Numbered from the stretch's first letter, positions 35,247 to 46,649 are shown. The stretch: 64,000 nt of DNA from CAZZNY01 sp964655935 (GCA_964655935.1 CAZZNY010000001.1:682001-746000); one strand, 5' to 3'. The notes: generated by a model from the letters alone, not told the origin. Translations and numbers: made by a program.

Positions 35247-37604
35247 TTAATGTAATACTACCATTACGACTGGTTCTTTTCCAATTTCTTCATGAACCGC
35301 ATCAGATACTTTTCGAGCAAGGTGTGCTTTGAAAGCTTCTACATCTTTAAATCGAGAAAGATCTCCGCGAAGCGTTTGTTCTAAGAAATCATTAATCTTT
35401 GGTTCAAGTTTTGGAAAGTTTTCAAAATCTGGTAAACCAGCCTTTTCCATACGAATCAAGTATTGAGTTCCTTTTTTCGCGATAGAAACTGTCATGGCTC
35501 CAGAGATTTGCATCTGGTAGCGATCATGCATATGTTCTTCTTTTGACATTCCCACTGTATAGCCATCGATAGACATAAGTCGGTGTGGTACGAAGTATGG
35601 AGTAACTGAGAAAGAATCTTTCGTAAATTCGATAACTTGACCGTTTTTCCCGATAATAATCTTACTTGGTCCATAGCCACAAGAAGCTGCATTTTTTGCA
35701 TTTCCCATGATCATGTGAGGATATCCGTAGATCGGCATATAGACTTCGGGTCGAATAAGTGAGATCATTTTCTTTGTATCTTCCTGTCTAGCATGTCATC
35801 CAGCATGGATTTCTGATTCTTTATATTGGTAGATTCGTGGTCCTTGTGTCGATATAATATCGAACAATCCTTGAACATTTCGCTCATTTCCAGGAATAAC
35901 AGACGATGAGAAAACGACGATATCATCTTTTTTAAGATTTGTATCTTTTGATTCACCGGTTGCGATTCGCATAAGTGCTGCATATCGCTCACCCTGAGCT
36001 CCAGTACAACAAATAGTTACTTCACTATCAGGAAGCTCATTTGCTTCTTTCATCGTGATAAGCGTTCCTGGTTTTGGTCGAGCATATCCGAGTTTGATCG
36101 CGATATCCATATAATTATTCATTCCTCGTCCGAGAAGTACTACTTTTCGATTAAATTTTTCTGCAGCGGAAATAATTACCATAACTCGATCGATAATCGA
36201 TGAAAATGTCGCAGTAATAATACGTCCTGTGGCTTGTTCAAAGATTTCTTCGATCGAGCCAATAACTTCAGATTCTGAGATGGAAGATCCTGGAAGATGA
36301 GCGTTCGTCGAATCAGAAAGAAGACATCGAACTCCAGCATCACCAATACTTTTTAGAATATCATAATTGACACTTGGTCGATTCGGAAGCGGATTTTTAT
36401 CGAATTTCCAGTCACCAGTATGCACGAATCGTCCAACTGGAGTATAGATAAGAAGACCGACGGAATCTGGAATCGAGTGATCTACTGTAAATGGCATAAC
36501 ACGGAAGTGTTTTCCCATCTCGACGATTTTATCTCGGTGATAGAGATGAAGGTTTGTGAGTTGAATATCAGATTCAGCCTGACGCATTTTGATAAGATCA
36601 TGAGCCATGGGAGTTGCATACATTGGAGTTCCTTTTCCGAGTGTTCGCATCGTATATGGGATTGCTCCGATATGATCGATATGACCGTGAGTAATAGCAA
36701 TTCCGACTATTTTTTTGTGTTTTACATACGAAAGATCTGGAACACTTCCGTTAATACCATGCTGGTACTGATCCGCAAACTGGATTCCCATGTCGACGAT
36801 GAGAACTTCATCCTCATATTCAAATCCGATACAGTTCAACCCGACTTGTTCGAGTCCTCCAAAAGGAATGATTCGAAGTACACCTGGAGCTATTGGACCT
36901 GGTCGGTGTTCAAGCTGATGAAATGATTTTTTCATTGCTTGTTGTGGTGTCAAAAATGGAAACATCTTTTTTGCTTTCCATTTTGGAATATCAGAAAAAC
37001 TATCCCCTGGTGAAAGTGGACGAATACGAAGTTCATTACTCATATTCGGATCTTTTTTCCGAATTTTGAGATTATTATTATAGTTATTGTTGTGTTGTTG
37101 AGAAGAAAAATTCTTCGCATTCTGTACTTCTGGAGCAAGAAGTGGTCTTTTTTGCTGTGGTACTTGTTGTACTGGAGCAGCAGCTGGTCTTGGCATCTGT
37201 GGACGCGCAGAAGTAATCGGAGCTGATGATTTTGCTGCCATCTGAGGACGAGCTGGAGCTGACTGAACTGGATCTTTTTGAGGAACTCTTTGTGGTTGCA
37301 CTGGAGCTTGTGGTCTTAAGACTGGTTTGCTTTGTTGATTTGGATGATGTGGTTTTTGTGGATTTTGGTGATGTGGATGTGAAGCTTGAGATTTTTGAGC
37401 CCCAGATTCATAATTATTTTCTTCGCCTCATTTCACGAAAAATTTTCGCTGCCGAATTTGTAGATTCGGATCAGTATTTTTTTCATGTTGTTGTGGATTG
37501 GTATTTGTAGCGACAACTGGTTTAGTGTGCATTGCTGGTTTTTGTGATGCTTTTGTCTGAAGATCGGCGAGATCTGCAAATTCATCTTGTGGTGTTGGGT
37601 TCAT
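35247..37604 (-). CDS. rnj: Ribonuclease J, catalytic paralogue
   Basis: 785 aa. Metallo-beta-lactamase/beta-CASP ribonuclease with endo- and 5'-exonuclease activity in mRNA decay. The catalytic motif is intact: ITHGHIDHIGAIPY (about residue 305), then HTGDWKFDKNP and DSTNAHLPGSS; the beta-CASP His motif reads SEIHAGGHARQEDTKKM, where one glycine is UGA (35796-35798). An unusual N-terminal extension of about 235 residues, rich in Gln, Pro, His and Lys and probably disordered, precedes the catalytic domain, which begins near VLRIIPFGGLEQVGLN. Only two UGA codons. It lies directly downstream of a second RNase J-like gene in the same direction. Confidence 0.93.
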
Positions 37605-37724
37605 AAAAATTAGTTAATAGTTAGTAGTTAATAGTTTTAAAAATAAAGTAAAATTTTGTCCTAGATTGCTTCGTGCCTCGTGAGTGACGAGACCTTCAAC
37701 TTTATAGACTTTATGGACTTTCGA

Positions 37725-39593
37725 CTAGACGCTTATTATCACTGGCAGCACGATCGGTTCACGGTCTATCTTGTAAGCGAGAAATGACTCGACATCTTTT
37801 TTGATAATTTTTAATAAATCTTTTTCTTCGATATCCGGGACGTCTTTTACTGTTTCTGAATACGAGACTTTTGCTTTTTGTATAATAAGTCGGTGAATCT
37901 CACGAGCCTCATCAAGATATGCGACTCATCGAGTCTCGATCTTAAGTGGACCATCGATCTCACGTGTCTGTCCGTTCACCCGGAATACGACGATGACGAC
38001 TCCAGACTTCCCCATCTGACGACGAGCGTCGATGACGTGACTTTTCGCTACTCCAATTCCGTGTCCGTCTACGATGATATCTTCGAGTTTGATTTTCTGT
38101 CCTCCGGATGAGATATTTCCTTTTTCATCGATATCGATGATATCTCAGTCATCCGTAAGAAAAATATTTGATTCTGGGATTCCGAGTCTCATGGCTGTTT
38201 TTTTATGTTCCTGTCGCATAAAGAGTTCTCCATGGACGGGAATGAAATTTTCTGGACGAAGCAGATTGATCATCAGTTTTTGTTCTTCTTTTGCGGCGTG
38301 TCCTGCAGCATGAAGATCGAGTCCTGCCGTCTGATAGATAGTCGCACCTTGGCGGATCAGTAAATTCATCGTCTCGACCAACATTGGACTATTACTCTGG
38401 ACTGATGCAGTCGAAAGAACCACTCCATCCCCGAGAAAAATCCGTACGATCGGATGTTCTCCATGAATCATACGATGGATTCCGGAAAACATTTCTCACT
38501 CAACTCCTGTCGTTAAAATAATCTGACGTTCGGTCGGAACTTCATCCATCTTGATGGTAAAACCTCTTAAAGTCTCAACTCCTTCTGTAATAAAACCAAG
38601 CTCCTTTCCGACGGTAAGTCCATCCATAACATAACGACTCGATGGATAGATAATTTTATTATATTTTTTTGCGAGCTTCGCGATCTGAGCGATTCGACCG
38701 ATCATACTCGGAAAAGTCGCTATGATAATTCTTCCAGGATGAGATCCGATGATACGATCGAGCTCATCCTCGATACTTGCTTCCGTAAGAGAAAAACCTT
38801 CTTGAAGTGAATTTGCACTGTCAGAAAGAAGCAAATTAATTCCTTTGTCTCCGATACGAGCGATCGCTCAGATATCAGCAGGACGATCGATTGATGGAGT
38901 AAAATCAAATTTAAAATCTCACGTGTGAACAATCCGAGCATGTGGTGTCTCAATACAGATTCCACAAGCATCAGGAATGGTATAGTTTTCTCGGAAATAT
39001 GTTACCGAGAAATTTTTTCCGACTGAAAAAGTGGGATGATTATCCGGATCGATAATCTCAAGCTGTGCTCGATCGACCAGTCCAGCTTCCTCAAGCTGTC
39101 GACGAATAAACCCCATCGCAAGTTTCGTACCATAAATCTTCGGAAAACCAAGCGCTGGTAAAATATAACGAAGTCCTCCGATGTGGTCAAGATGACCATT
39201 CGTCAGAAGAATTCAGCATATTTTTTCTTTCAGAGGAAGAAGGAAGGAAATATCTGGAAGACAGAACTTCGCTCACATCTTCGTATCATCAGGAATCTGA
39301 AGACCTACATCTACGAGCAAATATTCCTCACCGTATTGAAAAACACTCATATTCTTTCCCATTTCATCGTGTCATCCGACGACAATAATTCGGGTATGAT
39401 TCGGAGTTAAAAGTGGAAGTTTTGGTGGAATAACTGACGGAAAAATCGAAGGAAAAGTCGCTCCATCACGAAAATTACTTGGCTCGGGAGCAATAGAAGA
39501 TGGCGTTAAACGAGGCTCTTGTGGATAAGAAACTTCAGGGGTTTTTATTTTTTCCTCATTCGACGAGGATAGATCTGTAAAAAAATGAGTCAT
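37725..39593 (-). CDS. Ribonuclease J-like paralogue with altered active site
   Basis: 622 aa. The same family as the next gene: GEEYLLVDVGLQIPDD, HTGDFKFDFTPS, LLSDSANSLQEGF and LHAAGHAAKEEQKLMINLL are recognisable. The zinc motif, however, reads LTNGHLDHIGGLR: the first histidine of HxHxDH is Asn. In Bacillus the second RNase J (J2) also has a degenerate motif and acts mainly as a partner subunit, and this gene probably does the same. The start at 39593 (MTHFFTDLSSSN) gives a Pro/Ser-rich N-terminus of about 60 residues; a longer frame upstream has no convincing start. About a dozen UGA glycines, far more than its partner gene. Confidence 0.88.
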
Positions 39594-39901
39594 GATTTTG
39601 GAAAAGATAATAAAACGGAAGTATCTCTTTGTATCAAGAGATAAGAAAGACGAAAAGATGAATACCAAAAACATTATTTTTTCACCCATACCCCCATCAT
39701 ATGATACAGAAGAGAAGTCTATATCGTACACGATGATCTTAGAATAGGAAGAAAAGTATTTCTGGAAAAAAAGGAAACAAATTCGCGATTTTACGAATCG
39801 GTTGTAGAAAAAAGGAAAGAACAGACAACTTCAAACCCACCATACCAAGTATGTCGGACTCCAGAGCTATCGGTCTATGTGCTGTAGCCTCATTGTATCT
39901 A
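39594..39901. other. Gene-free stretch with compact hairpins
   Basis: 308 bases without a convincing gene. The left part is the leader of the RNase J-like gene. The right part (about 39830-39895) contains CATAC-CAA-GTATG and a GAGGCTA...TAGCTC inverted pair on the minus strand and may be the 3' end of the metalloprotease message. I looked for a tRNA or SRP-like RNA here and did not find one. Confidence 0.4.
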
Positions 39902-40756
39902 TTATCTGATATAAAACAAATATTTTTTTACATTTATATCTATTTTCGTAGTGTCCCAATTATAACTTTTCAAGGTCTTATTCTGGAATCCCGTGCCAAC
40001 GAATGTATCATTCGCAAAAACGTAGGTATGAAAAAAATTATATTTCTGTCAGAGAATATCATTATTCTTGGCTCGACGAGCAAATTCCTCATTATGAAAC
40101 ACGTAGAAGGCAAATGATTCTGCAAAATCTTCATATTTGTTTGAAAGTGCATATCCTGAGACAAAATCGGCAATTTTTGCATTGCTTTTTTTGATGTTGT
40201 ACGAGTCCCAGGAAAGTGTATAAAATTCGTCCGAAATATCGCTGCCGTTTTCTTTTTGTTTGAGATAGAAAATATCGATTACGTGACCGAGTTCATGAAC
40301 AAAAACCTTAAGATTTTCTGACTCCGACGGAATTCTTCCGGAGAGAATGAGATTATTCCCAGAAACTTGTCCTCGCGGCTCCTTTCTCTCACTATCAAAA
40401 ATAAGATGAAGTGGTGAAATCTTTGATTCAAAATAACGAGAATTAGCGTTCGCTCGAACGAGATCAATAATCTTCGAATCTATTGATATGAAATCAGGAC
40501 GAAACGAGATAATTACCGCGTTTTCTGATTTCTCTTCTTCCACCGGTAGAGATTCTTGTGGTATTTCTTTTATAGACCCTTTCGGAGCAAAAAGACGAAG
40601 AGCTTTCTGTTCTTGATTTTCGACAGAAGCACTATCGAAAGTCGTCTGTACATACGGAGAATAAGCACTCTCATACGAAAACAGTAGGATCGAAAAAATC
40701 GCAAAAAGTATAAAAAATTTGCAATAATCAAAGGTAGTAAAAGTAAAACGTTTCAA
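39902..40756 (-). CDS. Membrane-anchored zinc metallopeptidase-like protein
   Basis: 284 aa. One N-terminal membrane segment (YCKFFILFAIFSILLFSY) anchors an extracytoplasmic domain. VFVHELGHVIDIFYL (about residues 151-165) is an HExxH-type zinc-binding and catalytic motif, and YEDFAESFAFYVFHNEEFA about 60 residues later could give the third ligand (Glu), as in gluzincin-like minimal peptidases. UGA at 40049-40051 extends the protein by a further 48 residues. It is the last gene of a minus-strand run with four small pilin-like genes (22 bp gap), so it may process or turn over their products. The peptidase activity is inferred from the motif. Confidence 0.75.
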
Positions 40757-40778
40757 GGGGAAAATTATTACTCAATAT

Positions 40779-41255
40779 TTAATTCGGAGAAGCTACGCTG
40801 TAGATAAAGTTGATGACGAGATTGACGAGCGGAAAAGCTATTATCACACACACGAATCCTATAATGGAAAACTTGAGCGCATTTTTCGCTTCTCAGAGCT
40901 TCTTTTCTTCACCGAGAGCAAGAATCATAAGAATTGACGAAAGTACGATCATACCGACCGCAACCACTCCAGCACCAATCATAATCTGCATAGTAAGTGC
41001 TCGTACTCTATCTTTTACTCCAGTTCCGATTTCGTATCATCCACCGCCCATCACTACCTTAAAAAAGGCACCTCATTGTCCTGGTGGCGTGTAATCTGAA
41101 GTAATTGCTCCTTTTGGTGTACAATTTCAAAGTGCTTCACTCACAGAATCTCCACTTACCGAAAAATCTACACCCTCACCACAAGTAGCCGCATAGGAAA
41201 TAGATCCTCAAAAAAGAAGAATACCAGAGAGGAAAGTTAATATAATTTTTTTCAT
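40779..41255 (-). CDS. Pilin-like (TrbC/VirB2-type) membrane protein
   Basis: 158 aa. A signal peptide (MKKIILTFLSGILLFGGS, cleavage at SYA-A) is followed by a short extracellular part with two Cys, then two hydrophobic segments (TMQIMIGAGVVAVGMIVLSS and FSIIGFVCVIIAFPLVNLVI) separated by a small charged loop EEKKLGEAKN. Signal peptide plus two helices with a short basic loop is the plan of VirB2/TrbC pilins. Similar in size and layout to the next three genes. Confidence 0.65.
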
Positions 41256-41264
41256 GTCTCAATA

Positions 41265-41702
41265 TTAAATATTAAACCCGAGAACAATTTTTACTACGAC
41301 GTACGAGAGTGGAATAATAGCGAGACCAACTGCAGCATACGTAAGAGCTTTCCAGGCCTTTCCATATTCTTTGTCATCACCTTTTGCCATAAAGAGATTG
41401 AATCCTGCATAGATAAACATCGCTACCGCTACGAGCCAAACAAGACGAATCAAATATTTTTGAACAGTAGTTAATGCTTTACCAAGAGTCACTTGATCAG
41501 CATCCTGACCAAGACCAAGTTGTTTTTCAAGATTATTCCCAGACACAACATCTTCAAGATGAGAACTCTGTCAAACCAAGATATCATCTTTTGTCTGTGC
41601 ACTCTGACCTTTAAGCCAGGTATCTGCATACACTGGAGAATAAAAAATACCAAAATACGCCACTATTATAACAAAGCTGACAATAATTTTTTCCATTTTC
41701 AT
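41265..41702 (-). CDS. Pilin-like (TrbC/VirB2-type) membrane protein
   Basis: 145 aa. The signal peptide (MKMEKIIVSFVIIVAYFG, cleavage near VYA-D) precedes a polar segment and two helices (LIRLVWLVAVAMFIYAGFNL and LTYAAVGLAIIPLSYVVVKI) with the loop MAKGDDKEYGKAWKA. It overlaps the preceding gene closely (its ATG begins two bases from that gene's stop), indicating co-translation. Same architecture as its neighbours. Confidence 0.65.
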
Positions 41703-41703
41703 A

Positions 41704-42138
41704 TTATCCGATATTAAAACTATTAATAAGATCTACGATGGCATATGCACTGATCGAGAGAATAAGCGCAAGCATTGAATAGAGAAGAATTCTTTTTGCA
41801 GTTGCAACTTTTTTCTCCTCTCCATAAGAAGTAACATACACGACACCTGCCCAAGTAATAGCGATCATCGCAAGAATTCCGACATATTTTATCGCTTCAG
41901 TAATAATACGAGACATAGTAGTGATACCATCTTGAGAATATACTCCAATAAATGCTCCTTCTGCGTTTGCTCTCTTTTTTATCACCGGCATACCGACATT
42001 CGCTCAGAATTCTTCCATATTACGAAGCGATGCGGACGTATCGGAAGTCGCATACGAGACAGGAATCACTACGACAAAAGAAGTACAAATAAAGACAAGT
42101 ACGAGAATTTTTTTGATTATTTCATTCAGAGCACCCAT
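41704..42138 (-). CDS. Pilin-like (TrbC/VirB2-type) membrane protein
   Basis: 144 aa. After the signal peptide (cleavage near SYA-T) come two helices: YVGILAMIAITWAGVVYVTS and LLYSMLALILSISAYAIVDL, joined by the charged loop YGEEKKVATAKR, which is very like the loop of the 40779-41255 protein. The start at 42138 lies inside the end of the upstream gene (22-bp overlap). Confidence 0.65.
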
Positions 42139-42524
42139 GCGACCAATTGTATTATCGAATAAGAAAGAAGCGAAATAGCTATTGCCACAATATTAGCCAT
42201 AATAATTCATTTTCATCTTCAAAATTGAGCTTCTTTTCCTGCTGCCCCCGCTGTGATCATCATAATACCACCGACGACGATAAAAAGAACCGCAAACATC
42301 GGGATAACAATCAATAAAGTTCTTGCGATCTTTTCCATGATTGCTTTGACGTTATTTTTTGTTCCTTCGGTGTATTTATCTCCGCCTGGCGTAAGCTTAG
42401 TGACATCCAGTGTAAAGTCTGGCTTGGTCATATCATCACTTGCATATGCGACGTTCTGAATCGATACAAAAGCAAAAATGCTAATCATCGATATAAAAAT
42501 GAGGGAAAAGATTTTTGTAAGCAT
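42117..42524 (-). CDS. Pilin-like (TrbC/VirB2-type) membrane protein
   Basis: 135 aa. Signal peptide (MLTKIFSLIFISMISIFAFV, cleavage at AYA-S), then a polar segment and two helices (TLLIVIPMFAVLFIVVGGIM and MANIVAIAISLLSYSIIQLV). UGA glycines at 42219-42221 and after extend the protein through the second helix; with the standard code it would be truncated after the first. First gene of the cluster. A TTGATT/TACAAT pair with a 17-bp spacer upstream is a possible promoter. Confidence 0.65.
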
Positions 42525-42593
42525 GGCATTTCAAAAATAATACAATTTTCTACTAGGTATTGTACCACGGAAATAGATAAAAATCAAAAAAAT

Positions 42594-42620
42594 TGATAAT
42601 TTTACCCAAAAACATATAAT
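42594..42620 (+). promoter_or_regulatory. Promoter upstream of the holin-family gene
   Basis: TTGATA (42594-42599), 15-bp spacer, TATAAT (42615-42620). The leader contains a short copy of the dispersed repeat (42655-42692, GGGGATCCTGAAACAAGTTC then CAGGATGAC). Confidence 0.7.
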
Positions 42621-42654
42621 GAGGAGCGAAAAATAACATTTTTTAAAGAACACT

Positions 42655-42692
42655 TACTATCAGGGGATCCTGAAACAAGTTCAGGATGACAA
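42655..42692. repeat. Dispersed palindromic repeat, short copy
   Basis: GGATCCTGAAACAAGTTCAG with the terminal GGATGACA matches the ends of the longer copies. The inner CTGAA/TTCAG arms form a hairpin in the leader of the next gene. Confidence 0.6.
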
Positions 42693-42722
42693 TGCTTTTA
42701 ACATTTAATATTTAACTCAACT

Positions 42723-43109
42723 ATGCGTCTCTTTTTTTCTATCCTGGCAAATGCACTTATGCTTTTTGGGATCGCTTATTTCCTCCCCTATAACGACATT
42801 ACTCAAACATGAGTGAAAGTGGTGGGTGGTTTAGAACTCTTTTTTATCTGAGGAATTATTTTATGACTCTTAAATGCTGTAGTTCGTCCATTTCTCAAAC
42901 TTATTTGACTTCCTTTTGTACTTCTTACGTTTGGTCTTTTTATATTGGTAATTAATGGAATTATTCTTTTTCTTCTCGAAAAGATTATTGGTTTTTTGAA
43001 TATTTCCGGTATGTCATTCCAAATTTCTGGCGGCGTAAATTTTGTAATTGCGGTTGCAATTTTTACTCTTTTTAATATACTCTATAACACTTTTTTCAAG
43101 AAAAGCTAA
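42723..43109 (+). CDS. Phage-holin-like 4-TM membrane protein (YvlD family)
   Basis: 128 aa, four hydrophobic segments. NAVVRPFLKLIGLPFVLLTF (about residues 50-70) is the hallmark of the phage holin 4/YvlD family of small integral membrane proteins found in many bacteria, whose role is not settled. Several UGA glycines, including a UGA-containing GGIILGLLN segment. It is transcribed towards secG, 44 bp upstream of it. Confidence 0.8.
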
Positions 43110-43153
43110 AATACTCCATCATATTATTTCTACTCTTTATTTTCATTCTCATT

Positions 43154-43375
43154 ATGCTCGTCACTGTACTAAAAATTACTCAGATTGTTCTGAGTATTCT
43201 CCTCGCTCTATTTATTCTCATTCAACACAAACAAGCATCTCTCTCTATCACGAACTTCGGTGGAGAAGCAGCAAAATTCGAAAAACGCGGACCAGAAAAA
43301 GTGCTTCATATAGCTACTGTGGTTCTCGGAATCCTTTGGACTGTCAATGCAATTGTTTATTTTGTGGTTGCTTAA
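43154..43375 (+). CDS. secG: Preprotein translocase subunit SecG
   Basis: 73 aa with two membrane helices (VLKITQIVLSILLALFILIQ and VLHIATVVLGILWTVNAIVY) and the central FGGEAAKFEKRGPEKVL loop, which corresponds to the conserved SecG loop. It is the accessory subunit of the SecYEG channel that exports the many signal-peptide proteins in this window. An imperfect terminator-like hairpin (AATTCCTC...GAGAGGTTTTTT) follows at about 43401-43436. Confidence 0.9.
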   Translation: MLVTVLKITQIVLSILLALFILIQHKQASLSITNFGGEAAKFEKRGPEKVLHIATVVLGILWTVNAIVYFVVA

Positions 43376-43487
43376 TAAAATTTATCAAAAACACAAACAA
43401 AAATTCCTCAGCCAATATAATGTGCGAGAGGTTTTTTGTGAATATTTTTGACTTTAAACTTTTAACTTGAAACCTAAAACTTCTCAT

Positions 43488-45620
43488 ATGACTGCCTACG
43501 AAAAAATCAAAAAATATCTTCTTATCCTCAGTTTTCTATTTGTTGTCTTGATAATTGTCCATGCGGGATTTCTCTATCTTTACAATGATTCTACTACCAC
43601 TTCTCAAGAATGAGGAAGTATCACGGTTGGAATGATATGAGATGTTCCCACTATGAAGCCGACTGATTATCTCGTGAACACGTCGAATGATTTTATCCTT
43701 CAGTTCTTGTTTCGAGGTCTTATTCGTTATAATTCTACCACAAAACAATTCGAATGAGATATTGCGGGTTGTGATCTATCTAGAAACTTTGCCAGCATTT
43801 CTTGTACCATTCGACTCAATAATGTCTGGTCAGATGGATCTAAGATCACAAAGGAGGATGTCATGAACACTTATGACTATCTCAAAAAAACTGATGCCAA
43901 TCCAGTTCTCAAACAACTCCTTACAAATATCGATATTATCGATAAGGGTGATACTATAGTATTTGTAGCCAAAACTGCTGATGCCCTTATCCTCGAGGCC
44001 CTGATGATTCCTATCGTAAAAATGAGTAATATCGAGAACATGAAAAAAGATATTTTTGATATTTCAAAAATCGCCACCTCTTGACCCTATAGTTTTGCAC
44101 GTATCGAAAATGATGATTCCACTCAGTCAAAAAAAATAATACTCCAGAAAAGCACTACCATAAATTATGACAAGATTTTTATCACAAAATATAATTTTAA
44201 GTTTTTTCCAGATTCAAAAACACTCACAAATAATGAAGATTCTCTCGGAATTATCTATACTCCAAATCAAAAAGACTCTCCAAAATCTCCACGATTCAAT
44301 ACTCACCAATATATACTTCCTCAATATTTTAGCCTTTTCTTGAATTCCGAACGAGTTCCGCTCGAACCACGAAAAATCCTACTCTCCGCCATTAACACTA
44401 TTTCTTTCTCTTCTCTCATTCAACCAGAATGAAAGGAGGTATTAAATCCTTTTTTCGGAACAGGAAAACTTCTCCCCTCACTTGAAAATCAAACTTTTTC
44501 AAGCGTTTTGAAATGAATGGGCTACTATAAAAAAGATGAGCTTCTTACTATTGTAAAAAACAAGCTCGACGCAGCTATAAAAACTCAAACCGCTTCTGAT
44601 TTTTGATATAATACCTATATTAAAACACCTTCAATAAAGAAAGTGTATTTTACTGATAAAAAAGAGGTTCTTATCTCAGGGAACGTTCCTACTGGAGTAT
44701 CTGCAGTTTCCATTAATGATTATAAACTCAAAACATTCCTTCCAGGGAATACTAAGTTTTATTATAAAGCAAATCTTGACTTAAAGACTCTTAAAAACGG
44801 TGTAAATTCCTATATTCTCTATTTTGAGATGGATGGAAAAAAGACAAAAAGAGATGTCTTTACCATCTATCAGTCAGATGATCTTGCTTGGCTGAAACAA
44901 AAAGAAGCAGAGCTAAAAGCTACTCTTGCAAAACAAACCACAAAAACTCAAGTAACATCTTCTTCTCTCCAATCAGAAAGAGAAAAGACTCTCAAAAAAA
45001 TTACCGAACTTGATGCTGCATTCTACTATGATGTTAATCTTGCGCCATACACTGTCAATCTAAGTTATTCAAGCCAACCGACTGTCATCGAAATCACTTC
45101 CCTCATCACAAAAGAGCTAAAAAACAATGGTATTCAGGTGATAGAGAAACAAATCGGAACATCCGATGTACAAGCCATGTTATCAAAATGAGAGAAAAAT
45201 TACGACATGATTATTACGGGTATTAATCTTGGCTTGTTTGATTACAACATCTTCCCCTATTTTCATTCCGGACAAGCAAAAGTTGGATTTAACTTCTCTA
45301 AACTGAAAAATATCTCGCTCGATGTACTCCTCGAAGAACTTAGATCTCGTCAACTCGACCCAGAAAGACTTACTGCACTCAAAACACAAATTCTAGATAT
45401 CCTCAAAAAAGAATCAGTCGTAAAACCACTCTATAGTCCGTTCTATCCCATCTCCATCGATAAAAATCTCAAAGGCATTGGCGATACTGAACACTTGCCA
45501 TATGTATCACATCTATTCGATGTGATAAAAAATGGATACATTAAGGAATCGCGAACAATCAACAGTAAAAACAAATCTATATTCGGTTTTATTCAATGGG
45601 TTTTTCAGTTCGTCCTATAA
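43488..45620 (+). CDS. ABC transporter solute-binding protein, OppA family
   Basis: 710 aa. The N-terminus has an uncleaved-looking membrane anchor (YLLILSFLFVVLIIVHAGFL) rather than a lipobox. SITVGMIGDVPTMKPTDYLV and FLFRGLIRYNSTTKQF followed by NVWSDGSKITKEDVMNTYDY are the diagnostic blocks of family-5 extracellular solute-binding proteins, which capture peptides. The C-terminal lobe contains PYTVNLSYSSQPTVIEITSL and the characteristic GINLGLFDYNIFPYFHSGQ. About twenty UGA glycines. No permease or ATPase gene adjoins it, so its transporter partner is elsewhere, or it works as a sensor or chaperone. Confidence 0.85.
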
Positions 45621-45689
45621 ATACTTGCGTGATTCAATGTTTTATTTATAATAAAAAGGTTCTATTTCAGTTCTACAATAATTAGCCTC

Positions 45690-46595
45690 ATGCGAGAAAG
45701 TGTCGTTATACCATCTTGGGAACTTGTTAATAAGGCTTCACTTATTAAGAAGTTTAATGCTGTTCCAGCAATGCTCGACACGCTTTATTTTATTTTTATT
45801 GTCGTATATCAGGTTGCTTATACATCGCTCTATGTCGTCCCTGGGGCAAAAGATACACTGCTCGGTTTTGCCACTAATCTCGCTCAACACCAAGACTATG
45901 CTCTTGAGATTGGTATTTTTCTTGGCATTGGCTTTCTTTCCTATCTTATATTAAATCCAATCGCAGAAGGTGGAGTTCTCTGTCTTATAGATGGTTATTA
46001 TAACAAAGATGTAACGAAATATGATTATGGCTACGGAGTCAGTAAATGACTCTACAATTTCTGGTCTCTTTCAGAACAACACTCAGCTCTTATGTTGTTT
46101 AAACCAGTATCTATTCTGACTTTTACTTTTCTTCTCATGCGTATTCTTGGACAAGATTATGCTGTCAATATTTCAGTGGGAATGGGAATATATTTTCTTC
46201 TTGCCATCCTTATCAATACACTCTTCGCTTACTCCAGAATTCTCATAGTTTTCAATTGAGTAAGTTTTATGGAATCTATAGCACTCTCCACGCGACTCGC
46301 ACTCTCGAATTTTCGCCTCACACTCAAGCTCTATCTCACAGTATTTTTTGTCTATATTCGAACCATTTTCGCAGCGGCGCTTTTTATCGTTTTCCCTGCA
46401 CTCATTTCCGGAATTTTTGCTTGGTTTACCTCGACCATACTTATTGCGATTTTTGTGATAATCACTATCATCCTTTTTCTTATCGCACTCATATTTTTAA
46501 CTCAGCTAAATTCCGTGCTTACCATCTTCGTAGATTCACTCTGGTATCACGCTTTCCAGCAAGTAAAATGAGATCTTCCACCACCGAAGAAATAA
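45690..46595 (+). CDS. Polytopic membrane protein, unknown function
   Basis: 301 aa with about six hydrophobic segments (for example LYFIFIVVYQVAYTSLYVV, IGIFLGIGFLSYLILNPIA and IFAWFTSTILIAIFVIITII). The overall plan, with a polar N-terminus VIPSWELVNKASLIKKFN and a short proline-lysine tail, recalls DUF4013-like or glycerophosphoryl-diester membrane-domain proteins, but no catalytic residues are seen. It lies 69 bp after the OppA-like gene on the same strand; functional linkage is possible but unproven. Confidence 0.65.
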
Positions 46596-46649
46596 AAAAG
46601 ATTTTTGCGAAAAACAAAAATCTTTTTTAAAATTAATAGAAGATACTGT

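Noticed and set aside
39594..39731. A 46-codon in-frame N-terminal extension of the second RNase J.
   Set aside because: It would add a hydrophobic stretch unlike the family; the ATG at 39593 gives a normal Pro/Ser-rich N-terminus.
39830..39895. A tRNA or SRP RNA in the gene-free stretch.
   Set aside because: Hairpins are present, but no cloverleaf, T-arm consensus or SRP helix-8 motif could be built.
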